Assembly: GCF_000715075.1 (NCBI RefSeq)
Contig: NC_134080.1
Location: 32,158,758-32,222,757 of the forward strand
Origin: Nicotiana tabacum
Lineage: Eukaryota > Streptophyta > Magnoliopsida > Solanales > Solanaceae
DNA: 64,000 bases
Reading direction: 5' to 3'
Part shown: positions 63,888-64,000 of the stretch, in pieces
Layout: each line of letters begins with the position of its first letter
Numbering within the stretch: position 1 is the stretch's first letter
Position numbers and translations under genes: made by a program
Notes under the pieces: model-generated
Told to the model about the DNA's origin: nothing
Seen by the model: the letters and a program-made list of their open reading frames with translations, nothing else
Databases searched by the model: none

Positions 63888-64000
63888 GTAAACCAAAGTG
63901 CATGAGTTAACAAATGTACTTCTATTTTACCTTCCGAGTTTGGATTTTTTCCTTAGTACTACCTACTGCAGGCTGATATATTTATTAAGCAGGCTGTCAA
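63888..64000 (+). other. Start of the next phosphatase intron
   Basis: It begins GTAAAC. A ctgcag acceptor-like site lies at 63966-63971, but what follows cannot be tied to the phosphatase C-terminus with confidence before the window ends. Confidence 0.45.

Noticed and set aside
63950..64000. A further phosphatase exon after ctgcag near 63971
   Set aside because: The bases after the acceptor-like site do not read as the known C-terminal continuation, and the window ends before this can be tested.

Overview
The window is plant nuclear DNA, almost certainly from a Solanaceae species. A Nicotiana-like genome fits best, but the sequence alone does not fix the genus. The signs are an Ogre/Tat retrotransposon of about 25 kb, solanaceous Ty3/gypsy LTRs that start or end in TGTCACGACC, a SINE with a (CAA/TTG)n tail, and MITEs of types common in Solanaceae. 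There are no bacterial or organellar genes, no rRNA and no CRISPR array.

The only recognisable host gene lies at the two edges, on the + strand. It is a dual-specificity phosphatase of the plant PTPMT1/DSP8 type. Exons are visible at about 2284-2373 (IPTRDYLFAPSF block), 2508-2590 (the HCKAGRGRST catalytic loop) and 63795-63887 (the HMTPAAALDYVRSRR helix). Reading phase continues exactly from 2590 to 63795, so about 61.2 kb of nested transposons sits in one intron. An in-frame TAA in the first exon and an abnormal exon junction suggest that this copy is a pseudogene or a decaying duplicate.

The intron is a set of nested elements whose limits are mostly fixed by target-site duplications (TSDs). 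The outermost is a Ty1/copia element, A (2738-58725, 211/212-bp LTRs, initiator tRNA-Met PBS). Its integrase gene is split by a gypsy element, F (4889-45114, TSD ttatg/tcatg), that has almost no internal region. The 5' LTR of F carries an inverted solo LTR, G (4973-7988), and a second copia, E (8832-39817, TSD aaacc). Inside E is a 25.1-kb Ogre element, C (12967-38081, TSD cgtat), on the minus strand. Two further insertions lie in the 3' half of A: a solo Ogre-type LTR, D (46763-50741, TSD ctaaa), and a minus-strand Tekay/Del-like gypsy, B (50849-58445, TSD taact). LTR divergence judged by eye (about 1% in C, 4-5% in E and A, more in F and B) broadly fits this order.

Ogre C reads, in its own direction: 5' LTR (34158-38081), tRNA-Arg-type PBS, ORF1 (plant-mobile-domain-like plus coiled coil), gag, zinc knuckle, protease, a G-patch-like segment, a 212-nt intron, reverse transcriptase/RNase H, archaeal-type RNase H, DD35E integrase, a repeat-rich 3' region with a 3.6-kb satellite array (17635-21203), PPT, 3' LTR (12967-16894). 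Its frames are nearly intact but carry a few single nonsense codons and a changed protease active site. Each satellite monomer contains two plant-telomere-like half repeats head to head.

To the right of copia A lies a CACTA-type DNA transposon (58792-63787). It carries a transposase-like C-terminal remnant, an AT-rich minisatellite, a hAT MITE nested inside a TAA-type MITE, a 1.2-kb TTA-type MITE and a SINE. A 61-bp sequence ending in a CACTA terminus is present on both sides of copia A, which points to a rearrangement around that insertion. The left edge (1-2030) is the 3' end of another gypsy element that lies upstream of the phosphatase exons.
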